Source: CAVZLD01 sp964522605
GTDB lineage: Bacteria; Planctomycetota; Planctomycetia; Pirellulales; Pirellulaceae
DNA: 17,081 bases
Direction: 5' to 3'
Assembly: GCA_964522605.1 (NCBI GenBank)
Contig: CAZFWV010000126.1
Coordinates: forward strand, 1-17,081
Under the pieces are notes generated by a model. The model ran no database searches and was not told the DNA's origin. It was given only the letters and a program-made list of their open reading frames with translations. A program made the translations under genes and the position numbers. This document shows positions 14,379 through 17,081 of the stretch, piece by piece. The stretch's first letter is position 1; each line of letters starts with the position of its first letter.

Positions 14379-14915
14379 GTGGGAGTGCTGCATCTGGTGC
14401 CGATCTTTTCTGGCGGATCCAGCGAGCTCCTTGATCCCTTGGCCGGACGGCTGACGGAAGTTTTTGGTCTGCGCGTCGAGCAGCATCCGCCCAGCTTCGA
14501 TCCCGAAACGGCCTTTGACCCGACACGCGGCCAGTATAACTCTCGGATTATTCTCTCCGAACTGCTCGAAAAGCATTCACCCGAGGCAACTCGCGTTCTG
14601 GGTGTTGCGGGAGTCGATCTCTTTATCCCCGTGCTGACTTATGTCTTCGGCGAAGCCCAACTCAACGGCCGAGCTGCGGTCGTCTCGACCTTTCGCCTCG
14701 ATCACCGAATCTACGGCCTACCACCGAATCGAAACGAATTCTTTGAGCGACTCTGCAAAGAAGCGATTCACGAGTTGGGACACACCTATAACCTGGTGCA
14801 CTGCCACCATCATCCGTGTGTGATGATGAGCTCCACATACGTCGACGGAATTGATCTGAAATCAGACCGTTTCTGCGATCAATGCGAATTCGCTCTTCGC
14901 AACGCCCTGACCTAA
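14379..14915 (+). CDS. Archaemetzincin-type zinc metalloprotease
   Basis: 178 residues. It contains HELGHTYNLVHC (131-142): catalytic Glu132 and zinc ligands His131, His135 and His141. Next come Cys142, C147-V-M149 (the Met-turn region) and a late FCDQC pair (Cys166, Cys169), the four-cysteine second zinc site that marks archaemetzincins. The N-terminus VGVLHLVPIF and the GVDLFIPVLTYVFGEAQLNGRAAVVST segment fit family members. The GTG at 14379 is the preferred start: GAGGA lies 8 bases upstream and 22 bp separate it from the regulator stop. Longer readings would overlap the regulator gene. The usual metzincin glycine (HExxHxxGxxH) is Asn138 here, so activity may be altered. No signal peptide, hence likely cytoplasmic. 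Substrates of this family are essentially unknown. It is probably co-transcribed with the kinase and regulator. Confidence 0.9.
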   Translation: MGVLHLVPIFSGGSSELLDPLAGRLTEVFGLRVEQHPPSFDPETAFDPTRGQYNSRIILSELLEKHSPEATRVLGVAGVDLFIPVLTYVFGEAQLNGRAAVVSTFRLDHRIYGLPPNRNEFFERLCKEAIHELGHTYNLVHCHHHPCVMMSSTYVDGIDLKSDRFCDQCEFALRNALT

Positions 14916-14990
14916 GTGACGCCGAAACGTATTTCAAAAAGGCAAGAGAACAAATTCCCGATTCGGAATCGTCGGTCGGGAGGGCAAGGC

Positions 14991-15162
14991 TGGCCTGTTG
15001 AAAACCTGACAGGCTCGTCCGTAGCCGACCCGATCTACTCTGGCTCCCCTCGCCCCGTTTTCGGGGAGAGGGGCCGGGGGAGAAGGGAGCGAGGATCTGG
15101 GTTTGTTCATTGCCTGCCAGGACTTCCCATGCTTCCGCGTCGAAGACATTTTCAACAGGCCA
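14991..15162. mobile_element. 172-bp non-coding element with 14-bp inverted ends (MITE-like)
   Basis: TGGCCTGTTGAAAA (14991-15004) is the exact reverse complement of TTTTCAACAGGCCA (15149-15162). The interior has no gene but contains the 12-bp GC-rich hairpin at 15046-15073. A perfect 14-bp inverted pair around a gene-free interior suggests a small non-autonomous element or a large intergenic hairpin repeat. I see no target-site duplication that I trust. Confidence 0.5.
15046..15073. terminator. GC-rich hairpin, likely two-way terminator or repeat
   Basis: CCCCTCGCCCCG and CGGGGAGAGGGG pair over 12 bases with one mismatch around a TTTT loop. It lies between two convergent genes, where it could stop transcription in both directions, though no proper T-tract follows. 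The CCCCTC/GAGGGG hairpin is also a common dispersed intergenic repeat type. Confidence 0.5.
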
Positions 15163-15242
15163 GGGCGAGGCTCCTGCCGAGCCGCAACTCTCCGCTTGAT
15201 TGACAGCTCGGCACGAGCGGCGTCCTTCCGGAATTGCCGAAG

Positions 15243-16805
15243 TTATTCTTGCGTCCTCGCATCCCCCCTGTCTCGCCAAGCGAACGCCCCGGCCAACAGC
15301 CACCCGACCAGTACCGTGCCCGCCAGCATCCCCAGCGCCGGCCAACCACCCTGGTCGAGATATCCCTTGATGCCCAGCAGAAGAAAAACTACGGCCGCAA
15401 CCAGATTCAACATCACCAGCAGAATTGGCATCCGCATCGGCGCCGCAAGGAACTTCCGGTCCATCCAGGGATTCAACAGACAGATCAGACCACAGGAGAG
15501 AATCCCCGTAAACAAGTTCGCAGGAATCAGAAGTTGCGTCGGTTGGATTGGCGTTTTGGTCAATCCGAGTCGTCCCAACAGAAGTCCGGCGACAAGCAGC
15601 AGAATGGCGCCGCCGGCACACCAGAACAAGGCCAGCAACCGCAAGCTCGCCGGCGACGCGTCGCGTGACGGTCGCCCCCAGGCGCCGACGATTTCGCGCA
15701 AAACGGTCGGCCCCACTTCGAGTGTTCCGTAGAGTGTACCGACCATGGTCAGGAAGGCGCCCAGAATGTAAAGCGGATAGAGCCACGGATGGAGCCGAGT
15801 CACGAACTGCGCTTGATGCTCCAGAAAACTCCCATCGCCTGGAATCTGATGCGCCGGCGCCAAGAAACGTGCACCGGAGGCGACGAATACCGCACTGAAG
15901 AACAGGACGACGAGAAAACTCAAGGAGCAGTCAATCAGGGGAGCGCGAATCCACGTTCGCAGCTCATCGTCCCCAAAAGATGCATCATCATCTGATTCGG
16001 AACCCTGTTGCGTGTTCTTGGCACGACCCCAGTTTTTGTCGCGCATGAACGAAACATACGCCAGGTAGTCGTAGCTCGATCCGCCAATCACGCCCACGTA
16101 GATCGTGGCTTCGACCCACACGGGCTGCTCGGCAATCCTGCGATACGCCGGACGCAGATCGTCGATCAGCCAGCGAGGAAACTCCAGCTTCTGGGGAATC
16201 AGGAAACCGGCCAACATGCCGCTCCAATCCGGCTGGAACAAGACCAGAGCCAGCGTAACCGCCAGCAGCATCAGGACGACGACAGCCAACTGCACCCGCT
16301 CCAACACGCGATATCCGCCGCAAACCGCCAGGATGAAGACAACCGTGAGAATTGCCAAGCCACAAAGAGAGTCGGATGCCCATCCGGTCCTTGCGCGCAG
16401 GCCGGTCAGGTTCGCGACAAGGTTGCCGAGAACACTCGCATGAAAACTCACCCAAACGGGAATACAAATTGCGGCAAAGAGAAACAAGACGCTGGGAAAC
16501 CATCCACGCGGTCCAAAGGGAAGCTGCATCCAACGACGCAACGGATGAACTCCCGAGAGGACCATGTGGCGCGCCGCCGAGAAGACGAGCGTCCATTTGA
16601 GCAGACAGATCACCAAGAAAAGAAATAGCACGCGATAGCCAAAGATCGCGCCGCCGCGGGAAGAGAAAATCAGTTCGCCTGTGCCGATCGTCAACGAGGC
16701 CATAATCGCGCCGGGACCAAACACGGTCAACCACGCGATCGGATTCGTGGTGCATAAGGCGGTCGGAGGCGCGTGGCGCGTCGCCTGTTCCCGATTGTCA
16801 TCCAT
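15243..16805 (-). CDS. Divergent Nramp-superfamily membrane transporter
   Basis: 520 residues with about eleven hydrophobic segments. The first, FGPGAIMASLTIGTGELIFSSRGGAIFGY (29-57), matches helix 1 of Nramp metal transporters in its flanks (GPG..., ...GA.FGY). However, the metal-binding DPGN is replaced by a TIGTGE-type sequence. The helix-6 region GGSSYDYLAYVSFMRDKNWG (241-260) aligns with MPHNLYLHS but lacks the Met and His ligands. A charged loop, about residues 262-283, contains several Asp and Glu. Known Nramp proteins carry Mn2+, Fe2+ or protons; this branch probably moves something else, or uses a different site. The ATG at 16805 has no strong ribosome site. The gene converges on the archaemetzincin gene, with a hairpin-bearing element between them. 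The superfamily call is firm in my view; the substrate is unknown. Confidence 0.83.
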   Translation of the reverse strand: MDDNREQATRHAPPTALCTTNPIAWLTVFGPGAIMASLTIGTGELIFSSRGGAIFGYRVLFLFLVICLLKWTLVFSAARHMVLSGVHPLRRWMQLPFGPRGWFPSVLFLFAAICIPVWVSFHASVLGNLVANLTGLRARTGWASDSLCGLAILTVVFILAVCGGYRVLERVQLAVVVLMLLAVTLALVLFQPDWSGMLAGFLIPQKLEFPRWLIDDLRPAYRRIAEQPVWVEATIYVGVIGGSSYDYLAYVSFMRDKNWGRAKNTQQGSESDDDASFGDDELRTWIRAPLIDCSLSFLVVLFFSAVFVASGARFLAPAHQIPGDGSFLEHQAQFVTRLHPWLYPLYILGAFLTMVGTLYGTLEVGPTVLREIVGAWGRPSRDASPASLRLLALFWCAGGAILLLVAGLLLGRLGLTKTPIQPTQLLIPANLFTGILSCGLICLLNPWMDRKFLAAPMRMPILLVMLNLVAAVVFLLLGIKGYLDQGGWPALGMLAGTVLVGWLLAGAFAWRDRGDARTQE

Positions 16806-16937
16806 GCGGAGTGGTTTCTCTGATAGAATCTGTCATCGTGAGTCCTGCTCAAGTTGCGAAAGTCCTAACGGATCCGTCGTCGCCGCAGGAAAAACTCATC
16901 CCACGGCGGACGTGCGGTCTTAAAGTTGATCGTTCGG

Positions 16938-17081
16938 ATGAAGTACAACACGGCTCCCAGTGACTATTCGTTTCACCCGCAGCCGTCAGGCGAGGTTCGT
17001 TTCACCCGCAGGCTCACGCCGCGCGCATCGATCCGTAAGTTACCGGAGGTTACGGCCAGCGACAAGCGGATCCAGAAGCGG
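16938..17081 (+). CDS. Possible N-terminal fragment of an unknown protein, cut by window end
   Basis: An open frame starts at the ATG at 16938 and runs 48 codons to the end of the window without a stop; it begins MKYNTAPSDYSFHPQPSGEV and is Arg/Lys-rich afterwards. I do not recognise it. No Shine-Dalgarno is visible ahead of the ATG, and a 16-bp direct repeat inside it falls in two different frames. That is unusual for coding DNA, so it may be a chance open frame. Confidence 0.3.
   Translation, partial: MKYNTAPSDYSFHPQPSGEVRFTRRLTPRASIRKLPEVTASDKRIQKR
16967..17011 (+). repeat. 16-bp exact direct repeat
   Basis: TTCGTTTCACCCGCAG occurs at 16967-16982 and again at 16996-17011, a 29-bp period. 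Because 29 is not a multiple of three, the two copies fall in different frames of the open frame starting at 16938. No further copy fits before the window ends. Confidence 0.7.

Larger units (their letters stand above)
14916..15242. other. Gap between the convergent archaemetzincin and Nramp-like genes
   Basis: No gene is supported. Most of it is a 172-bp inverted-end element (14991-15162) with a strong central hairpin. Confidence 0.6.

Noticed and set aside
14662..15786. 374-codon minus-strand open frame across the archaemetzincin end and the Nramp-like end
   Set aside because: Overlaps two better-supported genes and the hairpin element; composition is low-quality Arg/Ser/Gly.

Overview
The window looks like a piece of a Planctomycetota chromosome, or a close relative. 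The base composition is moderately GC-rich. It carries a secreted formylglycine sulfatase of the iduronate-2-sulfatase-like type, which planctomycetes hold in large numbers, together with SOUL, DUF937, archaemetzincin and divergent Nramp-like genes. Gaps between genes are long and filled with short repeats. This taxonomic call is an inference from gene content; no rRNA or tRNA was seen.

Layout. 1-375 is non-coding with a small hairpin repeat. 376-1863 (+) is an exported sulfatase. 2011-2607 (-) is a SOUL heme-binding protein lying between two direct copies of a roughly 95-bp intergenic repeat; a third, shorter, inverted copy lies at 6144-6190. 3046-4383 (-) is an exported M20 amidohydrolase, 4497-5090 (-) a DUF937 protein with an EF-hand-like loop, and 5454-5708 (-) a small three-helix membrane protein of the GlsB/YeaQ family. 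6309-7319 (+) is an AraC-type regulator.

The central block is the most interesting part. On the minus strand, 10234-10956, 9072-9845 and 7357-8736 encode two glycine-cleavage-H-like proteins and an HlyD-type adaptor. Neither H-like protein has a lysine at the position where lipoate would be attached, and both end with the same MADGGEF motif. One carries an N-terminal four-cysteine cluster, the other two membrane helices. Running the opposite way are a membrane histidine kinase with two c-type heme motifs in its periplasmic domain (11211-12863), a sigma-54-activating response regulator (13013-14356) and an archaemetzincin (14379-14915).

The divergent gap 10957-11210 links the two halves. It holds a good minus-strand sigma-54 promoter (invariant GG and GC at the correct spacing) that would transcribe the four-cysteine H-like gene. 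A nested inverted repeat about 100-140 bp upstream of it lies where an NtrC-type activator would bind. A sigma-70-like promoter for the kinase overlaps that repeat. My reading is a heme-sensed, sigma-54-controlled redox regulon whose output includes non-canonical H-proteins. I know of no description of this combination, but I could not search.

The right end holds an unusual Nramp-superfamily transporter (15243-16805, -). It is separated from the archaemetzincin by a 172-bp element with 14-bp inverted ends and an internal GC-rich hairpin. A possible truncated ORF runs off the window at 16938, with a 16-bp exact direct repeat inside it.
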